10,000 nucleotides of DNA, taken from Conus ventricosus. Lineage: Eukaryota > Mollusca > Gastropoda > Neogastropoda > Conidae. This document shows positions 1-7,556 of the stretch, piece after piece (position 1 is the stretch's first letter; every line of letters starts with the position of its first letter). Both the position numbers and the translations under genes were made by a program. The notes under the pieces were generated by a model. The model saw only the letters and a list, made by a program, of their open reading frames with translations. It had not been told where the DNA came from and ran no database searches. The stretch spans positions 62,104,787 through 62,114,786 of the forward strand of contig CM031604.1 in NCBI GenBank assembly GCA_018398815.1, read 5' to 3'.

Positions 1-886
1 CATTACTTGATGAAGAATGATATTGTGGGTCTACAGATTCTATTGGTTTTTCACCACAGTGAACAGTGATAAAAAAACTAGCTGCTCTTGTTTTGTCAGT
101 TATCACTTTCAGCAAAGTGACACAAGTGTAGATGTGTGCTCATAAACTCAATAAGACCTCACAATTTTCAGACAAGGGCTGTGACATTTTAAGAGATATT
201 GAGTTTGAAGGGCTCAGGGATTAATTTTCCAAAGTCCTGTATAATGAACTAATCAGAACACCGGTTACACACTTTACATCCAAGATAAGATCAATTCATG
301 CTAAGCCAGGTGAAGCCAAACTAAAGGAAAGTCGTTCCATTTCAGAAGATAGTGCTGATTTATATAGATCTATACAGATAAAAAAAAAACTAGTTTTTTT
401 TTTCTGAGTGTTTTTATTTGATGGTGTTGGCAAGCCTGTGTGTACAAATGTAAATGTTCAGACCTCATTACAGTTTTATGGTCTTCTTGTGGTTTTCCTT
501 GTTTATCATTAAATAGATTTGGTCAAAATCACTCCTGAACTGATAAAAATAGACTTGGGAAAGCTCACATTTTGACAGGCAGTGATACAACATTGAAAAC
601 TTAGTCAAATAGCTTATAAACTAATGGTATAGTTGAGTTTTCTAATCTTACCCACCTGAGACACAACAACATCTTCAGTGATGCTTGCCATACAGTGTGT
701 ATGTCACAGAAGTTTCAGTGTGTGGTGAAACACCCATGAAATAATGTGTATGCAAACTGCAATGACCTTTTCAGGAAAGTCAGTATGAAACTAAAATGAT
801 ATAGACTTAACTGACACATTCACACATTATCAAAAGAAAGAAGGAAAGTGGCTCAGACAAAGAATGAAAAAGAATGTCATCATCAA
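1..886. other. AT-rich unique non-coding DNA
   Basis: No open frame of note and no RNA gene recognised. The DNA is AT-rich and strongly CpG-poor: I count 5 CG dinucleotides in the first 1200 bases, two of them inside the dispersed element. It reads like intron or intergenic sequence of a CpG-methylating animal genome. Apart from two adjacent palindromes at 363-403, which are listed separately, I see no internal repeat structure. Confidence 0.7.
363..403. repeat. Two adjacent perfect palindromes
   Basis: TATAGATCTATA (363-374) is a perfect 12-bp palindrome. Five bases later, 380-403 is a perfect 24-bp palindrome made of ten A, CTAG, ten T. The symmetry breaks immediately outside (T at 379 against C at 404). 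There is no spacer, so either could extrude as a cruciform, and the second would form a hairpin in RNA. No flanking target duplication was seen, so I do not call it a transposon end. Confidence 0.8.
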
Positions 887-981
887 CAGCAGCAGCAGCA
901 AGATAAGATAAGATAATGTTGCTTATAGCCCAGCCGACCGCAAAGGGCCACATCAGGGCTGTGCAGCAGCAGCAACAACAA
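887..981. repeat. Dispersed element copy 1, flanked by CAG repeats
   Basis: The core (901-960) starts with (AGATA)3, continues TAATGTTGCTTATAG, CCAGCCGAC, then a GGGCCACATCAGGGC stretch. It shares TAATGTTGCTTATA, CCAGCCGAC, GGGCC and ATCAGG, in the same order, with 6821-6873. The core is bracketed by CAG repeats on both sides: CAG repeated to 900 on the left, and (CAG)3 then CAA repeats at 964-981 on the right. This looks like insertion into, or growth of, a trinucleotide microsatellite around the element. There is no coding capacity. It could be a small non-autonomous element or the conserved flank of a microsatellite family. Strand is arbitrary. Confidence 0.6.
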
Positions 982-1213
982 TAGGAAAAATGACTCATTC
1001 AAATAGTATCAAGGCAATTAATCACAGTATTTAATTAAACAAGGAAATAGTAAGAAATTAACTCAGTAAACCTTTCAGCAAACTGTAGAAGTAAACATTA
1101 TCCCCATATTATAAAAGATGCAAGCTCCAGTCAGTTGGGGGAGAAGAACAACCTAAAACAACAACACAAAATCTGAATTGCTCACTGCATTCCTTGGCGG
1201 TGGGGTACCTGTG
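982..1213. other. Unique non-coding DNA
   Basis: AT-rich spacer between the dispersed element and the GT array. It contains a TTAATTAA site near 1032. No gene or RNA signal was found. Confidence 0.6.
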
Positions 1214-1235
1214 CATGTGAGTGTGTGTGTGTGTG

Positions 1236-1276
<41 letters not shown>

Positions 1277-1289
1277 ACTCTGTGTGTGT

Positions 1290-1339
<50 letters not shown>

Positions 1340-1368
1340 AGAGCATGCACTCGCGTGCGCATGTGCAC
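1214..1368. repeat. (GT)n microsatellite with alternating purine/pyrimidine tail
   Basis: Two long GT tracts are separated by an interruption near 1274-1280 (GAGACTC). A tail at 1335-1368 keeps purine/pyrimidine alternation for the most part (GCATGCACTCGCGTGCGCA and similar). Such DNA favours Z-form. Interruptions inside the GT tracts are single missing bases (TGTTGT near 1236, GTGGTG near 1290). The open frames here, on both strands, are poly-His-Thr or poly-Val-Cys artefacts. Confidence 0.95.
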
Positions 1369-1760
1369 AGATCATGGCAGCGTGCTAACTTTCTAAACGT
1401 TCATGCTGCAAAAAAAAAAAAAAAAACCTGCAGTGGAGAATTTTGATCTGAGTTGCAAGAGACAAGAAAAAGGCTGAAGTGTTGTGGTCTTGGCCAGGAG
1501 TCTGCAGATAACAGCATGATAGGAGACTTTTGACACCTAGCATTGCCAAGTATTTGGGGTCTGAAGTTGGCTGATTCCATCCAGCCTCAGAACTGTGCTT
1601 TCTGAGAGGAGAAATGTAGTAAATGTGTATGGATTTTTTTTATTTTATTTTTTTATTTTTATTTTTTGGGGTTGTTGCTGAAATTATTAATTAACCTCAG
1701 GTTTTGCTGTCTGTAAATTTTATCATGTCTTTAAAACTCTTTGTTTGTCTGGATGAGTTG

Positions 1761-1763
<3 letters not shown>
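1369..1763. other. Non-coding spacer with A17 and T-rich runs
   Basis: The spacer holds an uninterrupted run of 17 A (1410-1426) and a T-rich stretch (1634-1667), separated by ordinary sequence. The A run has no retroposed body or target duplication that I can recognise on its left. No gene signal. Confidence 0.6.
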
Positions 1764-1834
<71 letters not shown>

Positions 1835-1845
1835 AGAGAGGGGGG
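1764..1845. repeat. (GA)n microsatellite
   Basis: About 38 GA units with one slip (GAGAGGAGAG near 1814), ending in a short G run. The tract is pure purine on the plus strand, so it could form a triplex. It encodes a Glu-Arg or Ser-Leu repeat in any open frame crossing it, which explains the 163-codon plus-strand frame (1704-2195). Confidence 0.95.
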
Positions 1846-1879
1846 AAGTGAGGGGCATTGGAGAGGGAGGGGAGGATGG

Positions 1880-2230
1880 AGTGAATATTTGTAATTACAC
1901 ATCAGCTGGATCAAAGAATGAAATGGAAACGAGCGCGGGCGATAATGCCTCTCCATCATGCCCAGACACCCCCCTGTGTTTGGCCGCCGTACTCTGGCAG
2001 CACCAACTGTCCCCAAGCAGTGAACAGACTGCCAGGCTGCATGAGATCACCCAGCAGAGGAGACTCTGCATAATGGTTGAGTTGCTTTGGTACCGCTCAG
2101 TGATGCGGAGTGAGGCGCCACTCACTGGGTCTGCTACTGACAACAACATTGGGGCACAGAGCGAAACATGCATTGGGTATATATATAGCTGCTGAAGTAT
2201 ATGCTGCCATTTTGCCATTTTACCAGCTCA
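1880..2230. promoter_or_regulatory. CpG-retaining island with clustered TF-like motifs
   Basis: Complexity and CpG content rise sharply here: about ten CG within 1925-2165, against a handful in the preceding 1.9 kb. Within 26 bases lie GTAATTAC (1891-1898, homeodomain-like palindrome), CAGCTG (1903-1908, E-box) and GATCAAAG (1909-1916, TCF/LEF-like). A TATATATATA stretch sits at 2178-2187. Open frames exist on both strands, but neither shows a domain I recognise and the plus frame begins in the GA repeat. The motifs are short and could arise by chance. An enhancer or conserved non-coding element is the best reading, but it is an inference. Confidence 0.25.
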
Positions 2231-2564
2231 GAAGCACATTGATACAATACAAAACAAACCTTACTCCAGAATGAGTTGTATCGATAATGGCAGCCAGCCA
2301 GCTGCAGAGAGACACCCCCCCCCCCCTCCCAAGTCTCCACCCCTATCCTAACTCCATCTCAGCCCACCTCCAACCCCCTACTCCAGTTTCCAAAAGTACT
2401 TGGATGTCATGCCCAGATTAATGAGAAGTATTATTAAAAAAAAAGGTCAGAAAGAGTAAAATTATCAGTAAATTTATGATATGCTCAATGTAAATATTAG
2501 AACAAACCAAAATAAAGTATACTTACAAAAGTGATATAGCAGAAAACATGGACATTTTGATTTT
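2231..2564. other. Non-coding DNA with a C12 run
   Basis: Unremarkable AT-leaning sequence with a C12 run at 2315-2326 and an A-rich patch near 2435. No coding or RNA signal was found. CpG is again rare. Confidence 0.55.
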
Positions 2565-2763
2565 CACTTTTCTTTTTTTTTTCTTTTTTTTTTTCTTTCT
2601 CTCATGCTTCCTTCCAGAACCCAGGCTTCCTTGATGCGGGTGTTGGTTCTTTCAGAGTGGAAACTCAGGTGGATCTTTCTGCCTGGCTCTGGCTCTGGCT
2701 CTGGGACAGGGAGGAGAGGCATCGCCTTCCTGACTGCCTCTCCCAGATGATGTCAAATTCTCG
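2565..2763 (+). other. Polypyrimidine tract plus possible exon (weak)
   Basis: A T/C tract (2565-2615) ends in TTCCAG (AG at 2616-2617), a good match to a 3' splice site. From 2618 one frame stays open for 146 bases to G|GTGAGG, a donor-like site at 2763/2764; read unspliced, it stops at once with TGA at 2765. The peptide would be about 48 residues, beginning NPGFLDAGVGSF and containing a WLWLWLW stretch from a (GGCTCT)3 repeat. A second frame is open for most of the same length, which weakens the case. No family recognised. Polypyrimidine-AG combinations are common in such DNA, so this is a candidate only. Confidence 0.15.
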
Positions 2764-2906
2764 GTGAGGCCCAACGTCTGATGACTTTCGTCTGCCCATG
2801 GCGGCCGATGCTCTCTCTTGTCAGAGATGCTGCTGCCGCTGCTGCTGCTACAAACGACCTTTATATTAAGAGTGGCATCTGCGATGGAAGTCACAGTAGG
2901 GCTGTA
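2764..2906. other. CpG-rich spacer with a GCT repeat
   Basis: CpG-containing sequence with an imperfect (GCT)7 run at 2829-2849. Read on the plus strand it would give seven alanines, but the same frame then runs into poly-G and C-rich repeat, so a real polyalanine protein is not supported. Confidence 0.5.
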
Positions 2907-2931
2907 GGGGGGGGGGGGGGGGGGGGGGGGG
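2907..2931. repeat. G25 homopolymer
   Basis: Uninterrupted run of 25 G. Its length as written is uncertain because homopolymers of this size are rarely called exactly. It could form a G-quadruplex on the plus strand. Confidence 0.9.
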
Positions 2932-2974
2932 AAGCTATCTGTTCTGCCCTGGACAGTTCTGTCGATGCCTTCTC

Positions 2975-3151
2975 TCCTCTCCCACCCTCCTCTTTCTTAC
3001 TTCCACCTCCTCCCACCCCACCCCCACCGTTACTCCCCACCCAACCCCTTTCCCCCATCCGGCCCTCCCTTTTTCATCATTCTTGCTCCGCTCCTCCCTC
3101 TCGCCCCCTTCCCCCCTCCCCCCCCTTCCATCCCCGCCCTCTACCCCCCCC

Positions 3152-3188
<37 letters not shown>

Positions 3189-3192
3189 CTCT
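2975..3192. repeat. C-rich and (CT)n block
   Basis: C-rich, nearly G-free pyrimidine sequence (2975-3149) passes into (CT)n (about 3150-3192) with one slip near 3170. Proline/serine/leucine-rich frames here on the plus strand, and Glu/Arg/Gly frames on the minus strand, are composition artefacts. Confidence 0.9.
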
Positions 3193-3355
3193 TCCCTGCA
3201 CCCTTCGAAGCCCTCTCGGCCCTAAACTCATCACCGGGGTGGAAGATACAGCCTGATACCTGAGCACCACCGCTCGCTCCGTTTCGGCGTTGCCAAGGCT
3301 ACAGTTATGATTGATGTTTGCGGGTCGCCTCGTGGGGATTCTGTGAAGGTGATAA

Positions 3356-3525
3356 GGAGTGGGGGGGCTGCTGCGGAGGGAAGCGTATAGCTAGCCTGGG
3401 GTCCGAATGTAACTGGGGGGGGGGGGGGGCGGGGGGGGGGGGCGGGGGGGAGGGGGGCCTGGGCGGTTGGACCGAGGGGTGGGGGTGGCGGAAGGGGGGC
3501 ATCCGGGGAGGAGGAAGGGGCTGAG
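3356..3525. repeat. G-rich block with long G runs
   Basis: Runs of 15, 12, 7 and 6 G separated by single C or A bases (3415-3457), within a wider G-rich stretch. This has strong G-quadruplex potential on the plus strand and i-motif potential on the minus strand. It opposes the C-rich block at 2975-3149. The run lengths are likely approximate. Confidence 0.9.
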
Positions 3526-3569
3526 TGGGTGGATCTCGTGACGAGTGTCGCCATGGATGCGCGCGGCCG

Positions 3570-3819
3570 GATCATCTGTCTGTCTGACTGTTGTGTCTTG
3601 CTTGTCTCTTAGGTATCTGGTTTCTGTTGATAATGCTCTCGTTTCTGTGTCTGTCTGATCAGCTCAAGTTCTCTAGGCTATGTGTCTGTTCTGTCTGTCT
3701 GTCTCCCCTCCCCACCCCCGCTCAGTTCCTATCCCCTGTCATCCTAATTCTCTCTGCTCTCTCTCTCTCTACTCTCTCTCTCTCTCTCATCTCTTCTCTC
3801 TCTCTCTCTCTCTCTCTAC
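3570..3819. repeat. (TCTG)n and (CT)n pyrimidine block
   Basis: CTGT/TCTG repeats in the first half change to CT repeats from about 3751 to 3818, with several one-base slips. The 79-codon plus-strand frame here is Ser-Leu low complexity. Confidence 0.85.
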
Positions 3820-4060
3820 GTCTGATCTGATGGTAACGTAAAAATGCGAACGACATGGTTTTGTTTTTAAATTTTTTCCAGAGGTGTCTTTTTCGTTAGC
3901 ACTGAGCGATTTTGTTTTGGGATTTTTGCCCTCATGGTATTCTGAAGAGTTTCGACATTGATTTAAAAATAATGATTTTTTTATCTTGTCTTCTCTAATC
4001 ATGATCAGGGGTTTCTGATAGTCGGCCTGGGGTAATGAAATTTTGACTTGACTGACACGA
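3820..4060. other. Unique non-coding island
   Basis: Ordinary, T-rich sequence between two pyrimidine blocks. No frame, RNA or repeat signal was recognised in it. Confidence 0.55.
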
Positions 4061-4063
4061 CTC

Positions 4064-4140
4064 TTTCTGTCTGTCTGTCTGCTGTCTGATGTCTGGCTCT
4101 GTCTTCTGTCTCTGTCTGTCTGGTCTGTCTCTCTCTCTTT
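4064..4140. repeat. Degenerate (TCTG)n repeat
   Basis: Tandem TCTG/CTGT units with slips and substitutions, ending in a short CT run. The same tetramer recurs near 3580, at about 3690 and at 9184-9300. Confidence 0.85.
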
Positions 4141-4184
4141 GCTTTCTCCGTTTCTCGTGTTTCGCTTGCTGATGTATGGGATGA

Positions 4185-4740
4185 ACTATGAAGGGTGAGG
4201 CGAGTGAATGGCTAAAGGGGGACCAGAAGAGTAGGGCGGGGGGCTTGGGGTTTGGATTGAAGGTTGAGGCTGTTGGTCCAGTTCTGGTGCTGGGGATGGT
4301 CGGCTATATAGGCGGTAGGAGGTGTGTGTACTGTGTGTGTGGTGGGGTGCAGGAGGGGCCACACAGCGAAGAGGGATGGGGAAGGGTGGGCAACGGGGTG
4401 ATGGGGGCATGGGAGAAAGGGCAGGAGGGGGGGGGAGGGCATAAGTGCCCAGTATATAAGTGCAGCTAGAGAACAGAATGGCGTAGGCGAGAAACGGACA
4501 CGGATAGGTGGACGGGGGAGGACGAGGGTTAGCTAAAAAGTTTTACGGCGTGGGGGGGAGGGGGGGGGGGGGGGAGAGACAGACAGACAGAAATTGGAGA
4601 TGTCGGGGGGTGGGGAGGCCGGGCGGCAAGGGCATGTCTGTGGGAGACAGGATGAGGACGAGCAGGGCGGAAAGGGGAATGCGGGGGGTTGGGGGTCGGG
4701 GGTTGTAGTCGGGAAGAGGGTTGTTGGTGAGGGAGCTATC
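4185..4740. repeat. G-rich purine block with two TATA-like sites
   Basis: About 550 bases of G-rich sequence with many G4-G8 runs, including a G15 at 4560-4574 followed by (ACAG)n at 4578-4591. Two TATA-like motifs stand out: CTATATAG (4304-4311, a palindrome in a GGC..GGCGG context) and TATATAAG (4453-4460). ATAAGTGC occurs twice, 15 bases apart (4441 and 4456), overlapping the second one. I see no gene start downstream, so promoter activity is not supported. The Gly/Arg frames are composition artefacts. Confidence 0.75.
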
Positions 4741-4918
4741 GGGTTCCTTCTCAGAAATGGTGGTGCCGATATTTTTTAGGTGTGAATTCAGTGTCAAGTC
4801 GGTTATCGACAAATGTTTACCTAGCTCCCCTATCCCCTCTTCAATTTTATATCTCACTGCCTCGCGTGGTGAGTGGAAGGAGAGTAGTGAGGGAATGGAA
4901 AGGAGATGCGTTGTAACT
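4741..4918. other. Unique non-coding island
   Basis: Mixed-composition sequence, not repetitive. Frames cross it but none resembles a known protein. Confidence 0.5.
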
Positions 4919-4972
4919 CGAGAGAGAGAGAGAGAGTACGAGAGTGACTGATGAAGAGAAGAGAGAGAGAGA
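4919..4972. repeat. Short (GA)n repeats
   Basis: Two short GA tracts (about 4919-4935 and 4956-4972) separated by mixed sequence. Confidence 0.8.
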
Positions 4973-5304
4973 CCTCGCGGGATTATGTTTCATGTGAACG
5001 AAGATGCGTAAAGTCAGTCTTCAGTTCCTTTTCAGTTCGAAGTTCACTATTATTTTCAACTATCATCCGACTGGGAGTGACGCAATGCCAAGGAACTGAA
5101 TCAGAAATAGAAGGTTTAAAACGGACATGTCTTCGTTATGAAGTGGGGGAAAAAGAAAGGTAGAAAGAAAAGAAGATGGACACTATGAACTAGAAAGAAA
5201 AGTAGATGGAACAGTTGAATGTTTAGGCGAACATACAAAGAAAGTAGTTTTCTGTCAGCGCTTGGTTCTTATGAAGTACGCAATCGCAGAACACAATCGT
5301 CGCT
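4973..5304. other. Unique island with nested inverted repeats and a 30-bp direct repeat
   Basis: Two inverted pairs nest: AACGAAGA (4997-5004) with TCTTCGTT (5130-5137), and TTCAGTTCCTT (5020-5030) with AAGGAACTGAA (5090-5100). Both are exact. The spacers between the outer and inner arms are unequal (15 and 29 bases), so any hairpin would be bulged. Just after, a 20-base segment starting TAGAAAGAAAAG at 5161 repeats at 5191 with a single A/T difference (period 30). No coding signal was found. Confidence 0.6.
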
Positions 5305-5305
5305 T

Positions 5306-5523
5306 TGTGGTTGTGGTGTGTGTGTGTGTTGTGTGTGTGTTGTGCGCGCGCGTGATGCGCGCGCGCCGCGGCGCGTGTATATATTCTATATATATATTTA
5401 CTCCTGTTAATGATAGATATATATATATTATATATATAGTACTATCGCGTATATATATATACATTATATTATATATGTGGTGTTTGTGTGTTGTGTGTGT
5501 GTGTGTGTGTTGTGTGTGTGTGC
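5306..5523. repeat. Compound GT-GC-AT-GT alternating tract
   Basis: GT repeats (to 5344) pass into GC repeats (5345-5376), then AT repeats (5377-5472), then GT repeats (about 5475-5522). Purine/pyrimidine alternation is kept over most of about 200 bases. It contains exact palindromes: a CG-only 14-mer centred on CCGCGG (5362-5375) and GT(AT)5AC (5449-5462). Z-DNA and cruciform potential are high. Confidence 0.9.
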
Positions 5524-5569
5524 TGCTATTACGTGCGCGGTCATGTTTGTAGCGTGCGTTTACAACCCA

Positions 5570-5713
5570 TCTCTGTTCTCAGTTCTCTGCTCTGTCTGTC
5601 TCTTTCCAGTCTATCTCTCAGTGTTGGCCTATAATGTTGTCTGTCAGTCTCTCGCTCAGGCTCAATCGGTTTGCGCTCTCTATCTCTATCTTCTTACTCT
5701 CTCTCGTCTCTCT

Positions 5714-5748
<35 letters not shown>

Positions 5749-5892
5749 CCCGCGCCCTTTACTAATCATTCCTCTTTATAGCTCACTACGTGTCACTCCT
5801 TTGAGTCACACTTCTTTAGTAACCCCTCTCTCTCCTCTCTCTCTCTCTCTCTCTTCTCTTCTCTTTCGTCTCTCTCTCTCTCTCTCTCTATG
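5570..5892. repeat. Pyrimidine block, (CT)n with islands
   Basis: CT/TCTG-rich sequence with clear (CT)n tracts at 5694-5746 and 5825-5890, split by a short unique patch (5750-5820). One-base slips are frequent. The 166-codon plus-strand frame from 5477 is mostly Val-Cys and Ser-Leu repeat. Confidence 0.85.
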
Positions 5893-6535
5893 TAGTATCT
5901 TCCGCTGTATCGTAGACCTTTTAGCCATGCCCCAGGTTTACTTTTGCTCCACTGTTTCGTATCTGTGTCTCCGCTGAAGGACGGTGGCGCACGCCGTGCG
6001 TTGTGGCCGTCAGTTATTGCGTATCATTGACAAAGGGGTGTCTCGGGAATTAGCGGAGAGGGAGCGAGGTCGTGAGGTGGGTCGGACCGGAAGAGGTAAC
6101 TATAGAACAGTGGGAATTGGTGCAGTGTTTCTTTCATTGGTGTTTTTTCGTAGGGTTTGGGTCCGAGGTAAGGAGGAAAAGCTCAGAGGCAATAGACTGC
6201 TAACATCCCCTAGCAGTCCAATGGCTAAGGAAAGAGGGCGACGTGTTAATGGGGAAGTGAACTGCTCCATATCAGCTATGGGAATAGAGGTGACGGTCCA
6301 AAGGTTGGGCCGGAGGGTAGAGGTCATGTGCAAGGTTCGAATGGTGTGGGTGAGGGAGCGGACTGCGGACGGTGAGGACAACTCTTTTGCGGCCAGAGGA
6401 TACTCCTACAGCCTTATTTTTTCTTCCCAGTTCATCATCAGGTCTTCCTAAGTCTGGTTGTCGTGTGGCCTCGTATATTGCAGTTAGTAAGTAACCACTT
6501 CCTTCTTGGCATCGCCCACCCACGGATAGACGGGA
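5893..6535. other. CpG-rich unique island, open on both strands
   Basis: This is the longest normal-complexity stretch inside the repeat block. It is CpG-rich, with about 12 CG in 5984-6100. A plus frame stays open from 5984 to 6451 but begins at GTG; its first ATG is at 6222, leaving 76 residues with no domain I recognise. Minus-strand frames overlap it, and one (6272-6523) contains KNKAVG, also found at 8564-8581. On the plus strand, a strong acceptor-like tract ends in CCCAG at 6430 and GTAAGT lies at 6487-6492. A decayed mobile element, an exon fragment or plain CpG-rich spacer are all possible. Confidence 0.35.
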
Positions 6536-6817
6536 GGAAGGGGAGGAAAAAGAGAGAGAAGAGACGAGAGGAGAGAGAGAGAGAGGACGAGAGAGAGAGA
6601 GGAGAGAGGAGAGAAAGAGATCGATGATGCGGATGAGAGAGCAGAGAGAGAGAGGAGAGATGTCTGCCAGAGGGGGGGGGTGTCGGTGGGAGGGGGAGGG
6701 GCGGGGGGTGGGGTGGGGGTGGAGGGGGCGGGGGACGGGAGAGATCAGCAGAGAGTGAGAAGAGAAAGATCGCAGAGGAGGAGAAGAGAGAGAGAGGAGT
6801 AGAGAGAGAGAGGGTTA
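6536..6817. repeat. Purine block, (GA)n with G-rich core
   Basis: GA repeats with many GG slips, a G-rich centre at 6672-6747 (runs of 3-9 G, quadruplex-prone), then GA repeats again to 6812. Confidence 0.9.
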
Positions 6818-6820
6818 GGT

Positions 6821-6873
6821 TAATGTTGCTTATAAGTTATAGTCCAGCCGACACCACGGGCCCACATATCAGG
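6821..6873. repeat. Dispersed element copy 2
   Basis: Shares TAATGTTGCTTATA, CCAGCCGAC, GGGCC, ACAT and ATCAGG with the element at 901-960, in the same order and orientation. It differs by a 7-base insertion (AGTTATA, a local duplication of TTATA) and several substitutions. Like the first copy it follows a pentamer repeat ending in TA, here (GGTTA)2 at 6813-6822. No coding capacity. It is an island of defined sequence between a GA block and an AC/poly-C block. Confidence 0.6.
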
Positions 6874-6899
6874 AACAGAGGGAAAGAGAGGTTCATACC

Positions 6900-7019
6900 A
6901 GCACCACAACACACACACAACACACAAACACACACCACACTCACACCCCACCCCCCCCCCCCCCGCCCCCCCCCCCCCCCCCCCCCCCCCACCCCCCCCC
7001 CCCCCCCCCCACATACACA
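6900..7019. repeat. (AC)n and poly-C block
   Basis: AC repeats with slips (6905-6945) lead into C runs of 14, 25 and 19 (6951-7010) broken by one G and one A, then AC again. The minus strand is a strong G-quadruplex candidate. Gly- and Pro-rich frames here are artefacts. Confidence 0.95.
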
Positions 7020-7020
7020 C

Positions 7021-7254
7021 ATCTAACTCTCTCGCTCTCTCTATCTCTCTCGCTCTCTCTCGTACTCGCAAGCACGCACGCACGCACGCACGCACGCACT
7101 CACAACTCACATCTACACAGAGAAAGAGAGAGAAGAGGTGAGGTAGAGAGACCAGAGGACACACAAAGCACACACACACGCGCACTCACACACCCACAAC
7201 ACACACAAACAGACACACACACACACACACGAGCACACACACACACTCACAGAT
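7021..7254. repeat. Compound CT, GCAC, GA and AC repeats
   Basis: Imperfect CT (7025-7062), seven exact GCAC units (7072-7099), short GA (about 7120-7155), then AC repeats with slips (7168-7250). The CT then GCAC/AC order is seen again at 8148-8444. Confidence 0.9.
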
Positions 7255-7260
7255 GCCGTA

Positions 7261-7351
7261 GTGGCAGAGAGAGAGAGCGGAGAGAAGGGAGAGAGGAGAC
7301 GAGAGACTAGAGGAGAGAGAGAGAGAGGAGAGACGAGAGAGAGAGAGAGTG
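7261..7351. repeat. Imperfect (GA)n repeat
   Basis: GA repeats with frequent GG and GAC slips. Confidence 0.9.
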
Positions 7352-7556
7352 GCACAGGAGGTAACCCCCCATCACCACTTTTTGTCTTTCTCCTACGCAA
7401 TTCTATTTCCCCACCTCGACCCCCCCCGCTCCTTCGTCACCCTCTCGCTCACCAACCCTCTGCTCTTCGATAATTATGGTCATCACGGGTATTCATTCAC
7501 TCTGCAAGTAGTGCTACACGTAGGGATAGTACAGTTATTGTGCAAGGTGTCTTTTG
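7352..7556. other. Unique non-coding island
   Basis: C/T-leaning first half and a mixed second half (7460-7556) without repeats. No gene or RNA signal was recognised. Confidence 0.5.

Noticed and set aside
1109..1396. Open frames on both strands in the GT array
   Set aside because: They translate to His-Thr or Val-Cys repeats created by the dinucleotide tract; no unique protein sequence.
1410..1426. A17 as poly(A) tail of a processed copy
   Set aside because: No polyadenylation signal or coding remnant to its left; the left neighbour is the GT array.
2781..3263. 160-codon plus frame with Ala and Gly runs, as a transcription-factor exon
   Set aside because: The Gly run comes from G25 and the rest is Pro/Ser-Leu from C/CT repeats. 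No DNA-binding domain is present.
3553..3612. GCCATGG start with a 19-residue frame
   Set aside because: Good Kozak-like context, but the frame is tiny and ends in TCTG/CT repeat; nothing supports translation.
6334..6344. GGTTCGAATGG as a tRNA/SINE box B
   Set aside because: Nine of eleven matches, but no convincing box A upstream and no cloverleaf could be drawn.
5984..6451. 155-codon plus-strand frame as a gene
   Set aside because: It begins at GTG, not ATG, has no domain I recognise, and is overlapped by open minus frames; CpG-rich DNA readily gives such frames.
6813..6822. GGTTAGGTTA as telomeric repeat
   Set aside because: Only two partial units; it is better explained as the pentamer next to dispersed element copy 2.
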